From: Paenibacillus gallinarum
GTDB taxonomy: Bacteria; Bacillota; Bacilli; Paenibacillales; Paenibacillaceae
Direction of reading: 5' to 3'
DNA length: 64,000 nucleotides
Assembly (NCBI RefSeq): GCF_014836635.1
Contig: NZ_JACSQL010000001.1
Span: forward strand, 682,001-746,000
Positions within the stretch are counted from its first letter, which is position 1, and every line of letters starts with the position of its first letter. Shown here in pieces: positions 25,101 to 33,067 of the stretch. A program made the position numbers and the translations under genes. The notes below the pieces were generated by a model. That model was not told the DNA's origin. It saw nothing but the letters and a program-made list of their open reading frames with translations, and did not search any database.

Positions 25101-25914
25101 TCTATTTGAAGAAGATTTCCGAGAACAAGAGGGACCAAGTGAAGCATGGAGTTTCATCCCTGGATCGGAAGGCTATACATCGATTCCTGGCAAAGGATTG
25201 CTTTTGAAAGCGCAGAAGAGCGGCCTGAACGGGTTGTACCTGATGAATGATGAATGGACCAACTATAAGGTGCAGGTAGAAGCAAGCCGGATTAAGGGTG
25301 AGGATGGATTCTATATCGGTGTAGGAATGACCGACATTACTCCTGAGAAAAAAGACGTAATTGAGTATGCGATCGCTTATGGCGGTCAAGCAACAGGTGT
25401 GAAAGTGTATAAACAAGGAATCGAAGGTTATACGCTAGGTGATTATTCGTCCAGTACAGCAGCTGGAAACCTGAGAGCGGCAAACTATGAACCGCTGGAG
25501 AACGAGAAAGATTATCTAATTACCGTTAATTACGGTGGAGAGAATGGAAAGAACTTGATCTGCTCTTATACGGACGGGCACTTCACCAGTAAAACACTGG
25601 ATTACAAGCTAGAAGCATATAATCGGGAGGTATTCCATTCCGTTACGAGAGATGCACAGCATGTATATGTGAAATTGGTGAATGCAGATGGTGTGGATAA
25701 GGCTACACAGATTAACTTGCAAAATCTGACCGTTCAGCCTAATGCAACACTGATTACGCTAAGCGGGGAAGAAAATCTGCTTCATGTTCCAAATGTAAAC
25801 AAGAAAAACGATGAGAAAATTACACCGCAGCAGCAAAGCATCGAACTGCAAGGAGATAGCGTTGTTCTTAAGCTCCCTGCGAATTCTGTGAGCTTGCTGG
25901 TGATGTCGATCTAA
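22162..25914 (+). CDS. Large multidomain GH51 alpha-L-arabinofuranosidase
   Basis: A 1250-residue enzyme. Domains in order: LamG-type sandwich (about 5-215, LIAHYKFDNAA, SSGNGHDG); bacterial Ig-like module (about 240-330, KDVSLPVSLLGGKVQMSWNS); GH51 starting at VMYGLFYEDINNAADGGIYAEL with a CBM4_9-like insert (about 430-550); the TIM barrel with acid/base Glu721 in GVGNENWGNEF and nucleophile Glu853 in VFVGEYAS; and a C-terminal sandwich interrupted at about 967-1190 by a second LamG/DUF1080-like module (SVLFEEDFREQ to INLQNLTV). It should release arabinofuranose from arabinan, arabinoxylan or arabinogalactan side chains. No signal peptide is visible: the protein starts MSNFNEKLIAHYKF at an ATG with TAGGAGG upstream. 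The frame stays open to 22087, but that extension is not signal-like either. Confidence 0.92.
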   Translation: MSNFNEKLIAHYKFDNAAHLGKDSSGNGHDGAAMGTLKPEISHISGRSAATFPGGANGTSYIQLPSNLLVDVSDNTGLTVTAWVNFGKGSNVWERIFDFGKGEQGPYAFLTRQLRGTLYAGDDLVVDPGRGFAAGEWMHIAFSVIGTEGGKLSSAGPIVYVNGEKVADGSISQTSSGTYAKLRSWFDTFTDASNYSQNYIGRSQYAADVDFTGSLSDFRIYRDGLTIDEVIEVMCESLTDEEIVKLAGDKYLSFPTKIVTKDVSLPVSLLGGKVQMSWNSSRPETLSHTGEVQSITSPEEITLHAVLSKGESTLSKHFEISVVPEHLPPYTVTIHGDQKVADISEVMYGLFYEDINNAADGGIYAELVQNRSFESFAFDTYSPESGECGCSTGRNRDPLFAWSGDTHLMNPQNKGGLNEHFGASDPEVNAYYVTVQNGATIRNRGFSDSNHHCAMSIKQGEDYNFTVWAKADAPGNITVQLQDSNNEPISEPITLQVEGGGSWKKYGEQDEKNLILTGTGNALGQLVLTFEGDISIDMVSLTPQDVWGADPEEKGISASAHDNYKGNPNYRLRKDLIQALADLHPTFLRFPGGCISEGSFIWENVYDWKDSVGPVELRKENYNVWGYMMTMGLGYMEYFQLAEDLNALPVPVMACGVLCQARSDYAHPAGGALREYFIKNFTDLIDFALSTDTENNEWAQVRSSMGHPEPFDLRYLGVGNENWGNEFFANFEVFKASIDEYMKRNYPEHELYIISTVGAQADDDAYQQGWEFLSGNLTGSAQVAFADGKEVIEETVTWYENQENYMDTIADEHYYRSNEYLLNNADRYNYYDRAYHADGSIDFKETSKVFVGEYASTDKNTLAGAIAEAAIMTSFENNADVVRLAAYAPLFNKVLTDGTYRWTPDCIWFDDETVWFTPNYYVQQMFAKSVGKEVLRTSFGTYSKGKPVELIPHGGIEIAGGNADILVKKVVVTSKKDGSVLFEEDFREQEGPSEAWSFIPGSEGYTSIPGKGLLLKAQKSGLNGLYLMNDEWTNYKVQVEASRIKGEDGFYIGVGMTDITPEKKDVIEYAIAYGGQATGVKVYKQGIEGYTLGDYSSSTAAGNLRAANYEPLENEKDYLITVNYGGENGKNLICSYTDGHFTSKTLDYKLEAYNREVFHSVTRDAQHVYVKLVNADGVDKATQINLQNLTVQPNATLITLSGEENLLHVPNVNKKNDEKITPQQQSIELQGDSVVLKLPANSVSLLVMSI

Positions 25915-25933
25915 TCTAAATATTATCTATAAG

Positions 25934-25981
25934 ATCCTTCATCTTGTAGGGCGCATTGGCGCTCCTATCAGGATGGAGGAT
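25934..25981 (+). other. Long stem-loop without a T run, 3' of the GH51 gene
   Basis: Arms 25934-25954 and 25959-25981 pair almost throughout (ATCCT/AGGAT, CATC/GATG, TAGG/CCTA, GCGC/GCGC) with loop ATTG. There is no T run; a separate terminator follows. It may protect or process the mRNA 3' end. Confidence 0.55.
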
Positions 25982-25992
25982 TATATGAAGAT

Positions 25993-26030
25993 ACAAAAGG
26001 GACTCCGTAAAGGAGCCCCTTTTGTGTTTT
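25993..26030. terminator. Bidirectional terminator
   Basis: ACAAAAGGGACTCC (25993-26006) pairs with GGAGCCCCTTTTGT (26011-26024), one mismatch, followed by GTTTTT; it lies between the GH51 gene and the convergent truncated transporter. Confidence 0.85.
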
Positions 26031-26977
26031 TACATCAATAAAATGGCTACGATTGTTGTTACAGTAAGCCCAGTGAGGACAGGAATAAGATTTCGTCTGG
26101 CAAGCTCAAATGGACTCACGTTACAAATGGCTGCGGCTGGAATAAGGGCCCAAGGAATCAGCGTTCCTCCTCCTACCCAGATGCCCGCAATCTGACCAAG
26201 AGCTGTGAGCAGCGGAGCTGAATCTATAGAAGCAGAGAACATCTGGGCGATCGAACCAACGAGTGAAATACCAGAAAAACCGGAACCGTCCATTCCTGTA
26301 ATTGCACCAACCAGCGTCATAATGATTGCACCAATAGTTTCATTAAGTGGAACCAGATGTGCTAAGGCAACACCAAGATCATTAACAATGCCGTGAGACG
26401 ATTCGGGTAGCGGGTTTTGAAACAATTCAGTGAGTGCAGCATCTCCTAGATAAAAGAAAGCAGCAATGGGGATGACAGGACCGAAGACACGAAATCCAAA
26501 TTGAAATCCTTCAATTAAATATTCAGTCGTTTCTTCAAGTCCTTTATTTCGGTGGGCAATCATCGTTACGCCAATCAGAATGATTACGGCAGTCCCGCCA
26601 ATAAGAGCGGTGGCATCTCCGCCTTGTAGTTTAAATATATACATAGCAGCTACATCAAGGGCGAATAAAAAAGGAATGAGTGTTGCAACGATTTTTTTGG
26701 TACGAAGAGGAATCGCAAGATCTGTAAGATGAGACTGGTCTGTGGATAATGGTTTCTTCGTCTCTCTATCTGTAGAAGGAGATGATGTCCCAATAGGTTG
26801 GAATGCACCTCTTTTCATATCCCTGCGAAGTAGTATATAGGCCGTTACGGTAGAGACGAGCCCCATTGTGATGACAAGCGGTACGCTAGCTTCAAGTACA
26901 CTAGATACAGGAAGCCCAGCGGCATCGGCAGTCAGCTTAGGTGCACCCTGAATAATATAATCCCCTGATAAAACCTT
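26030..26977 (-). pseudogene. 5'-truncated polytopic membrane transporter gene
   Basis: The open frame runs from two TAA stops (ending at 26978) to 26030. A start at the ATG at 26866 would give 278 residues with about seven membrane segments (FGPVIPIAAFFYLGDAALTEL, GAIIMTLVGAITGMDGSGFSG, AGIWVGGGTLIPWALIPAA). But coding-looking sequence continues 37 codons upstream of that ATG (DYIIQGAPKLTADAAGLPVS, SVPLVI and on into the helix containing the ATG) with no ATG, GTG or TTG. The ATG sits inside a membrane helix and lacks a ribosome site. I infer that the 5' part was deleted at about 26977-26985. It looks like the C-terminal half of a secondary transporter of the ion-transporter superfamily; I cannot name it. 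Confidence 0.65.
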
Positions 26978-27288
26978 TTATTATAAAGTATTTTAAAAAG
27001 GGATTAAGGTAAATTTCAGATGTTAGCTTAATACCTTACTGTTTTTCTTTATGTGAAAACAGGAACCCCCCCAACAGAAACATCAGAAAGGATGAAAGAA
27101 GAAAGAAACAAAGAGAAGGAATGAATATTATCTAATCTCACCAATAGGATAGGAGGTGAACCGTAAGGCTAGGTACAGCAAGGCATAGAGAGGAGATATA
27201 GGGGGAAACTATCCCTAGTCTGGTAACTACAAAAAAATACACACCATTTATAAATGGATTTTAGACACAAAAAAAGGACAACAAGCAG
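26978..27288. other. AT-rich, gene-free junction region
   Basis: It lies between the truncated transporter and the AT-rich gene on the minus strand, 311 bases with no convincing gene. Contents: a purine-rich tract with a C7 run near 27064-27075, tiny reading frames of about 10 codons behind ribosome-site-like GGAGGTGA (around 27153), a weak hairpin near 27200-27222 (AGGG and CCCT) and palindrome CCATTTATAAATGG (27243-27256), which could terminate the gene at 27289. It reads like a recombination junction or element remnant. Confidence 0.5.
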
Positions 27289-27861
27289 TTATCCTTCTCT
27301 TTCATATTTATCCCAATCTTTAAGCATAATGTGTAAAAAGTCATTTTTAGTACATTGTGTGTCTGAATACCCAACGTCTTTCCTAATTAGTACAATTAGT
27401 TCAGCTAACAGTATAATAATTTGTTTTGGTTCGTAATTTGCTGAATCAGCAGTTAAACCATATTTTCGCCATTCAACAAACTTTTTTACTGTCTCATCAG
27501 AGGCATAGAAAAATAGCTTGGTTCCTAAGTCTAGCATAGTTTTGTTATATTCTCTTTGTAATCGAGGGTCTTTTCCTAATTTTTCAACATATTGTTTATC
27601 TAGTAACTTTGTAATCATAATTTCAACTAATTTTGTGAATTCTTCCGTCTTATGTATATGAAGCTGTGATTCATTGATCTTCATTAACTCTAAATCCGTT
27701 GTTAATTTATTCCTGAATTCCTCCAATTGTTTATTTAGATCGAGTTCAAAAGCTTTTAGATTCTTAGCGTGTACTTGGTCTGGTAGCTTTTTAATATATG
27801 TATATAGAAACCAACCACCGAACAACAAAGCTAATTGAAATATTGCTAGTAAAATATCCAA
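27289..27861 (-). CDS. Membrane-anchored protein of unknown function, probably acquired
   Basis: A 190-residue protein with one N-terminal membrane segment (about 5-24, ILLAIFQLALLFGGWFLYTYI). It is followed by a long, charged helical region likely to form a coiled coil (FELDLNKQLEEFRNKLTTDLE), then a helical C-terminal domain (KTMLDLGTKLFFYASDETVKKFVEW, IIILLAELIVLIRKDVG). I recognise no family; such single-pass coiled-coil proteins are common in accessory regions. Base composition is visibly more AT-rich than its neighbours, and it lies next to a truncated gene, both signs of transfer. The start is ATG with AAAGGAGGG upstream. Confidence 0.72.
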   Translation of the reverse strand: MDILLAIFQLALLFGGWFLYTYIKKLPDQVHAKNLKAFELDLNKQLEEFRNKLTTDLELMKINESQLHIHKTEEFTKLVEIMITKLLDKQYVEKLGKDPRLQREYNKTMLDLGTKLFFYASDETVKKFVEWRKYGLTADSANYEPKQIIILLAELIVLIRKDVGYSDTQCTKNDFLHIMLKDWDKYEREG

Positions 27862-28066
27862 ATGTAACCCTCCTTTTTTACTAATTATACCATCTCAACA
27901 TACAGCAAAGCAGTGATTTTTAGACATGAATAATATTGGCTACAACGCCTATTGTTAAGCTATAGCCTCTTTCATTAAATATTCCTGAAAACATCATGAT
28001 TCCTTTGCTCTGCATACATTAACTAGAGAGTCAGGATTGTAACAGCACAGAGGGAGGCGAAAATAG

Positions 28067-29257
28067 ATGAAATCATCAGCAGATATTATGTCACAGACCG
28101 AAAGATTCGGCGCCCATAATTATCATCCACTTCCGATTGTAATTCATAAGGCGGAGGGGGTGTGGGTAGAAGACCTGGAGGGACGTCGTTATATGGATAT
28201 GCTTAGCGGCTATTCGGCTCTGAATCAGGGGCATCGTCATCCTCGCATTATTGAGGCGCTCAAACGACAGGCAGATGAGGTGACGCTAACATCGAGAGCT
28301 TTTTATAATGCCCCTCTTGCAGAACTGATGGAAACACTTGCGAAATTGACAGGGAAAAATAAAATTCTGCCCATGAATACTGGTGCAGAAGCAGTGGAGA
28401 CTGCGGTGAAAGCGGCAAGGCGCTGGGCCTATCGTGTTAAGGGAGTGGGTCCTGATCAAGCAGAAATCATCGTTTGCGAAGGAAATTTTCATGGAAGAAC
28501 AACAACAATAACATCCTTCTCATCAGAACCGTCGTATAAAAGAGAGTTTGGACCTTTTACTCCAGGATTCACTATTATTCCTTACGGGGATATTGATGCT
28601 CTAAAGGCTGCAATTAAGCCGAATACGGCGGCTTTTCTAGTAGAGCCTATTCAGGGCGAGGCTGGAATTGTCATACCAAGGGATGGGTATCTGCGGGAAG
28701 CAAGAGAGATTTGTGATCAAGAGAATGTATTACTTTTAGCCGATGAAATACAGACCGGATTCGGTAGAACAGGAAAGCGGTTTGCATGTGATTGGGAGAA
28801 GGTAGTCCCGGATATATACATTATGGGAAAAGCACTTGGAGGAGGCGTTATGCCTGTATCTGCGGTTGCTGCTGATAACGATATACTAGGATTGTTTGAA
28901 CCAGGATCACATGGTTCTACTTTTGGAGGGAATCCACTGGGAAGCAGTGTAGCTATAGCTGCACTAGCTGTGATAGAAGAAGAAAAGCTGGCAGATCGCT
29001 CTCTTGAACTCGGCAAGAAAATGCTGAATCGATTACAATCGATTCATTCTAAGGATATCGTAACCATTCGTGGTCGCGGATTATTTATTGGCGTAGAAAC
29101 GAAGGAACCAGCTCGGCCGTACTGCGAAAAATTAATGCAACTAGGACTGCTATGTAAAGAGACACATGAAACCGTAATTCGTTTGGCTCCTCCGCTTATC
29201 ATATCGGATCAGGACCTGGAATGGGCAATAAAGCAATTGGAGCTGGTGTTTACGTAA
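28067..29257 (+). CDS. rocD: Ornithine aminotransferase
   Basis: A 396-residue class III PLP transaminase. It matches Roc[104 protein letters not shown] and PLP lysine in [16 protein letters not shown]. It converts ornithine plus 2-oxoglutarate to glutamate semialdehyde in arginine/ornithine use or proline synthesis. The start is ATG with AGAGGGAGG upstream. Unlike Bacillus subtilis, it is not next to rocE/rocF, and I found no good sigma-54 (-24/-12) promoter in 27862-28066. Confidence 0.94.
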   Translation: MKSSADIMSQTERFGAHNYHPLPIVIHKAEGVWVEDLEGRRYMDMLSGYSALNQGHRHPRIIEALKRQADEVTLTSRAFYNAPLAELMETLAKLTGKNKILPMNTGAEAVETAVKAARRWAYRVKGVGPDQAEIIVCEGNFHGRTTTITSFSSEPSYKREFGPFTPGFTIIPYGDIDALKAAIKPNTAAFLVEPIQGEAGIVIPRDGYLREAREICDQENVLLLADEIQTGFGRTGKRFACDWEKVVPDIYIMGKALGGGVMPVSAVAADNDILGLFEPGSHGSTFGGNPLGSSVAIAALAVIEEEKLADRSLELGKKMLNRLQSIHSKDIVTIRGRGLFIGVETKEPARPYCEKLMQLGLLCKETHETVIRLAPPLIISDQDLEWAIKQLELVFT

Positions 29258-29591
29258 TACAAACAATGGTAAACTAACAGAAATCGCCATTTTATTAGTT
29301 TCTTGCGCAAAACAACGAAATGCATAGAAGAATGTCATTGTCAGTGCAACTAATGTCGAGTAGGTCAGATCTACTCGCTCTCGAATAATGTAAAAAAATG
29401 GTTTGTATTTTGTATATAATAATTCAGGTAGACGATAGTCTGCCTTTTTTTTGCATCAGAAACAAAAATAGTTTTACTTTTTCCATATCAAACGCTTACA
29501 ATAAGTTCGTCCGACATTTTTCGATTATTATTTCAGTCATTCGTCATTATTTACGTTGTATATCCTTAGACTTGAGGTGGCTTAGACGGTT
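29258..29591. other. Intergenic region upstream of the sugar-uptake block
   Basis: About 334 bases. AAACTAA (29271-29277) and TTAGTTT (29295-29301) form a weak hairpin that may end rocD. CGAGTAG/CTACTCG form another hairpin near 29355-29376. ATCAAACGCTTACAAT at 29487-29502 is a degenerate CcpA cre-like element about 90 bases before the sensor kinase gene. No coding region was seen. Confidence 0.45.
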
Positions 29592-31325
29592 ATGGTTCGA
29601 TATCATTTATTTACCAAGATTGTACTGATCATTGTAATTATGTTAATTCCTGTTGTACTTTTATACAGTTACTCGAACAAAATGACGACAAACGTCGTTG
29701 TGAGTGAACTCAATCGATCTAGTAGTAATCAACTCGCTTTTTTTCAAAGTCAGGTGAATACAAGCATCGAGGAATTATCCTCCTGGCCTATTATATTAAT
29801 CCATGATCCGGATATTGAGAGCTTTGAACAACAGGATTTGGTGAGTGAATATCTAAATTTGGATCTTATTAATCATGTGAAAAGAATACAGAATAAGCTA
29901 AGTATTCAGGAAAGCTCTTCTAATTGGAGAAGCAATTTGAGCTTATATTCACCATCTATGAAACGCGTGATTACCGAAAATGATTCGAGAACATACGATA
30001 GTAGGGAACTGGATAACGCCAATTTACCTGGCTGGCAGGTACAAAAAGTAGCATCAGGCAATGATGAGCGCTACCTCTTTTCCTGGTATACAGCATCTCC
30101 ATATTCTGCTAGAGATCTAGTGGAAAATGCGAGAACTATTATCAAACTTGAATTCGACAGTACTAACATCCAGGATATGCTGGACAAGTTTAAAAGTAAC
30201 GGAAGAAGAGATCCTTTTTATTATATACCTGGGACAGGCACGATTTATAACCGAACAGCGGATATTGACCGAAGTACGGAACTATTGAAACAACTTGATT
30301 TTACCGAAATTAATGATGTAGATTACCGCACTATAGAGCTTGGGGAGGAAGTCTATAGTGTACATACCGTGATATCACCTGCTACGGGCTGGTATTTAAT
30401 TGATTACATTCCACTTACCGATGTGCTTGCTCCAATTAAAGATTCTAATCGGTTGTTTTACGGAGCGGTTGCCTGCCTCTTATTTATGAGTTTTTTGGCG
30501 GCCTACTTGTTATATGTACAAGTGCAGATCCCGGTCAGAGATTTAATGCACGGCTTTCAGCGTTTAAAGATGGGAGACTATTCTGTCCGGCTTGAGCCAA
30601 AAGGACGGAATGAATTCAGCTTTTTATCGGAGCGATTCAACTCCATGGTTATACAGATCCAGGAACTATTCGAACACGTATACCTTGAACAAATCCAAGT
30701 GCGTGAAGCAAGGCTGAAGCAACTTCAGTCTCAAATTAATCCTCATTTCTTTTATAATTGTTTCTCTTATATTACGAGTATGGCGAAACTTGGAAAAACG
30801 GACGCAGTTGTGGCAATGTCTCATAACCTTTCCCGCTATTATCGTTATACGACACGACAAGAAAAGGATCTTGTTCCTATGAAAGAAGAGATTGCTTTTG
30901 TGATCTCCTATTTGAAAATTCAAAAGATGAGAATGAGCCGTCTAGATTACGTAATGGAAATACCAGAAGAAATGATGGAACAGCTGGTTCCGCCTCTTGT
31001 CCTTCAGCCGCTGATCGAAAATGCAGTCATTCATGGAATCGAGAGGTCTGCAGATGCATCTTTTATTCGGGTATCCGGTTTCGAAGACGAGGGACGAATG
31101 TGCCTTCAAGTGGAAGATGATGGACTTGGAATGGATGATGAGGCAATGAGGTTATTACAAAACCAGCTTGCAAGACCTATGGACGAACATAGCGGTTGCG
31201 GACTATGGAATGTGAATCAAAGAGTGCAGCTGCGGTATGGTGAGAGAAGTTATTTATCTTTTGGAAAATCTCCTATGGGAGGCCTGAAAGCAACAATTTA
31301 TATAGATAATATAAAGAAGGGATGA
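29592..31325 (+). CDS. YesM-type sensor histidine kinase
   Basis: A 577-residue membrane kinase. First membrane segment about 8-27, an extracellular sensor domain of about 270 residues, second segment about 297-317, HAMP (QVQIPVRDLMHGFQRLKMGDYSV), then the LytS/YesM-type kinase core with phosphoacceptor His385 in QINPHFFYNCFSY and ATPase motifs PLIENAVIHGIE, DDGLGM and GCGLWNVNQR. It is paired with the AraC-type response regulator 6 bases downstream. Such pairs sense an extracellular oligosaccharide and induce the adjacent uptake genes. Confidence 0.92.
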   Translation: MVRYHLFTKIVLIIVIMLIPVVLLYSYSNKMTTNVVVSELNRSSSNQLAFFQSQVNTSIEELSSWPIILIHDPDIESFEQQDLVSEYLNLDLINHVKRIQNKLSIQESSSNWRSNLSLYSPSMKRVITENDSRTYDSRELDNANLPGWQVQKVASGNDERYLFSWYTASPYSARDLVENARTIIKLEFDSTNIQDMLDKFKSNGRRDPFYYIPGTGTIYNRTADIDRSTELLKQLDFTEINDVDYRTIELGEEVYSVHTVISPATGWYLIDYIPLTDVLAPIKDSNRLFYGAVACLLFMSFLAAYLLYVQVQIPVRDLMHGFQRLKMGDYSVRLEPKGRNEFSFLSERFNSMVIQIQELFEHVYLEQIQVREARLKQLQSQINPHFFYNCFSYITSMAKLGKTDAVVAMSHNLSRYYRYTTRQEKDLVPMKEEIAFVISYLKIQKMRMSRLDYVMEIPEEMMEQLVPPLVLQPLIENAVIHGIERSADASFIRVSGFEDEGRMCLQVEDDGLGMDDEAMRLLQNQLARPMDEHSGCGLWNVNQRVQLRYGERSYLSFGKSPMGGLKATIYIDNIKKG

Positions 31326-31331
31326 CCATTC

Positions 31332-32966
31332 ATGATCAATGTACTACTTGTAGATGATGAGACCTATGTGACAGAAAGTTTGGAAGCAACAATCCCTTGG
31401 AATGAGCTAGGAATCGGCCAAGTGTATAGAAGTGACTCAGCAGGAGATGCACTCGAACTGCTTGCTGCTCATCCCATCGACATTCTGATAACAGATATAA
31501 GGATGCCCGGTATGAATGGACTTGAACTGATCGAAAAAGCAAGTGTATTGTATCCGAGTTTACGTTCAATTCTATTAACGGGATATGGTGAGTTTGAGTA
31601 TGCGAAGAAAGCGATTCAATTAGGTGCATCGGATTATATTATTAAACCTGTAGATGATGAAGATTTTATAAAAAGCGTTAAGCAGGCCGTTCAGTCGATT
31701 GATGAAGAAGGAAAACAAGCTACAAAGTATCAACAGTTGTTATATCAACGTAAATCGGACTATACACTCCTCAGAGAAAATTTATTACAGCAACTTCTCA
31801 TGGGTGATCAGATCCAGACGGAGAAAATGATACAACTTCTTCACGATTACGAAATTAAGCTTTCGGACTCATCCATGACGTCTATGATCCTTGTTCATCT
31901 ACATAAAGGTTTTATGGAGCATGATGGAAAGACTAGAGTGCTTATGGAATATGCGATTGGCAATATGGCGGAAGAGATTTTTGGAGAAACGTACGATGTC
32001 TGGCAAGGGCGCACACCGCATCATTGTTTATTGATATTGTTACAGTCGAAGGACCAACATGATATAGAAAGTGGGGAGTCGAATTCCCTAAAACCCAAAT
32101 ATCTTCGGCCTTTCATCGATAAGTTTCAATCTAGTGTATTGACGTATTTGCGAGGAGAGGTTCGTGTTATCGTAAATCGTCCGTGTATGTTTCCTCAGGA
32201 TATCAGTGAAACCTACAGACGTGCTTTGAACTCTGTTTACTTAGCGGATCGGCAAATGGAGTCAGGTGTAGTATTCATTGAAGGAGACAATGCATTTATA
32301 GAATCTCCATCTTCTAAAGCTGCCTTTGAAGTGTTGTACAGACCACCAATGCTCCAGCAACTTTTAGAACGAAAAGCCTGGGATGCCGCATCTCAACGAT
32401 TAGATGAAGTATTTGCGGTCATCGAAAAAAATCCGGTCTCACGTGAGCACATGTATGAAATTTATCTAGCAATCATTAATTCTTTTTTGTATATCACCCA
32501 TCAAACGGGACATCGGATCAGTGAATTGGATGCAAAAGGGCTTGAACCTCACATGGTGGAACGAATGATTCACTATCCGCCGCTGTTGAAAGATTACACA
32601 GAGCAAATACTTACGAAGTTTCAACAGGCAGTATCTGTTCCTGCAGAACCGAAGAGCCATATTGTAAGTCAGGTGAAAGATATGATCTCCGCAGAAGAAG
32701 GAATCGAACTAACAGTCAAAATGCTAGCTGATCGCGTATACCTTCATCCCGTGTACTTATCTAAGATTTTTAAAGCCGAGACGGGAGAGGGCCTCAGTGA
32801 ATATTTGATTCGAATAAGGCTTGAGCGAGCTTTATACCTGCTCAAACATACGAATAAAAAAATATATGAGATCACAACAGAGCTAGGCTATCAGAATCCT
32901 CAATATTTCAGCAAGCTGTTTAAGAAGCATTATGGTATAACCCCAAATGAGTTTAGAGAGCAATAA
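31332..32966 (+). CDS. YesN-type response regulator with AraC DNA-binding domain
   Basis: A 544-residue protein. Receiver domain 1-120 with phospho-Asp55 in ILITDIRMPGMNG, Thr in ILLTGYGEFEY and Lys in YIIKPVDDEDF. A long middle region (about 140-440) is typical of YesN proteins. The C-terminal AraC double helix-turn-helix (about 445-544) has LTVKMLADRVYLHPVYLSKIFK and YEITTELGYQNPQYFSKLFKKHYGITP. It presumably activates the solute-binding protein operon directly downstream. ATG 6 bases after the kinase stop, with AAGAAGGGATG as ribosome site. Confidence 0.92.
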   Translation: MINVLLVDDETYVTESLEATIPWNELGIGQVYRSDSAGDALELLAAHPIDILITDIRMPGMNGLELIEKASVLYPSLRSILLTGYGEFEYAKKAIQLGASDYIIKPVDDEDFIKSVKQAVQSIDEEGKQATKYQQLLYQRKSDYTLLRENLLQQLLMGDQIQTEKMIQLLHDYEIKLSDSSMTSMILVHLHKGFMEHDGKTRVLMEYAIGNMAEEIFGETYDVWQGRTPHHCLLILLQSKDQHDIESGESNSLKPKYLRPFIDKFQSSVLTYLRGEVRVIVNRPCMFPQDISETYRRALNSVYLADRQMESGVVFIEGDNAFIESPSSKAAFEVLYRPPMLQQLLERKAWDAASQRLDEVFAVIEKNPVSREHMYEIYLAIINSFLYITHQTGHRISELDAKGLEPHMVERMIHYPPLLKDYTEQILTKFQQAVSVPAEPKSHIVSQVKDMISAEEGIELTVKMLADRVYLHPVYLSKIFKAETGEGLSEYLIRIRLERALYLLKHTNKKIYEITTELGYQNPQYFSKLFKKHYGITPNEFREQ

Positions 32967-33067
32967 GTTGTAAAAGGTGCAGAAACCTTAAATTAGTGTC
33001 ATAGGAAAAAATAGAGATATCATCCATAATAAAAATATAAAGACGAAGAAATTTAGGGGGAAACAAA

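Noticed and set aside
27862..28066. Sigma-54 (-24/-12) promoter for rocD
   Set aside because: TTGGC at about 27938 lacks a matching GC element at the right distance.
29487..29502. cre site upstream of the sensor kinase
   Set aside because: Only one half-site matches well; kept as a remark in the intergenic entry, not as a site.
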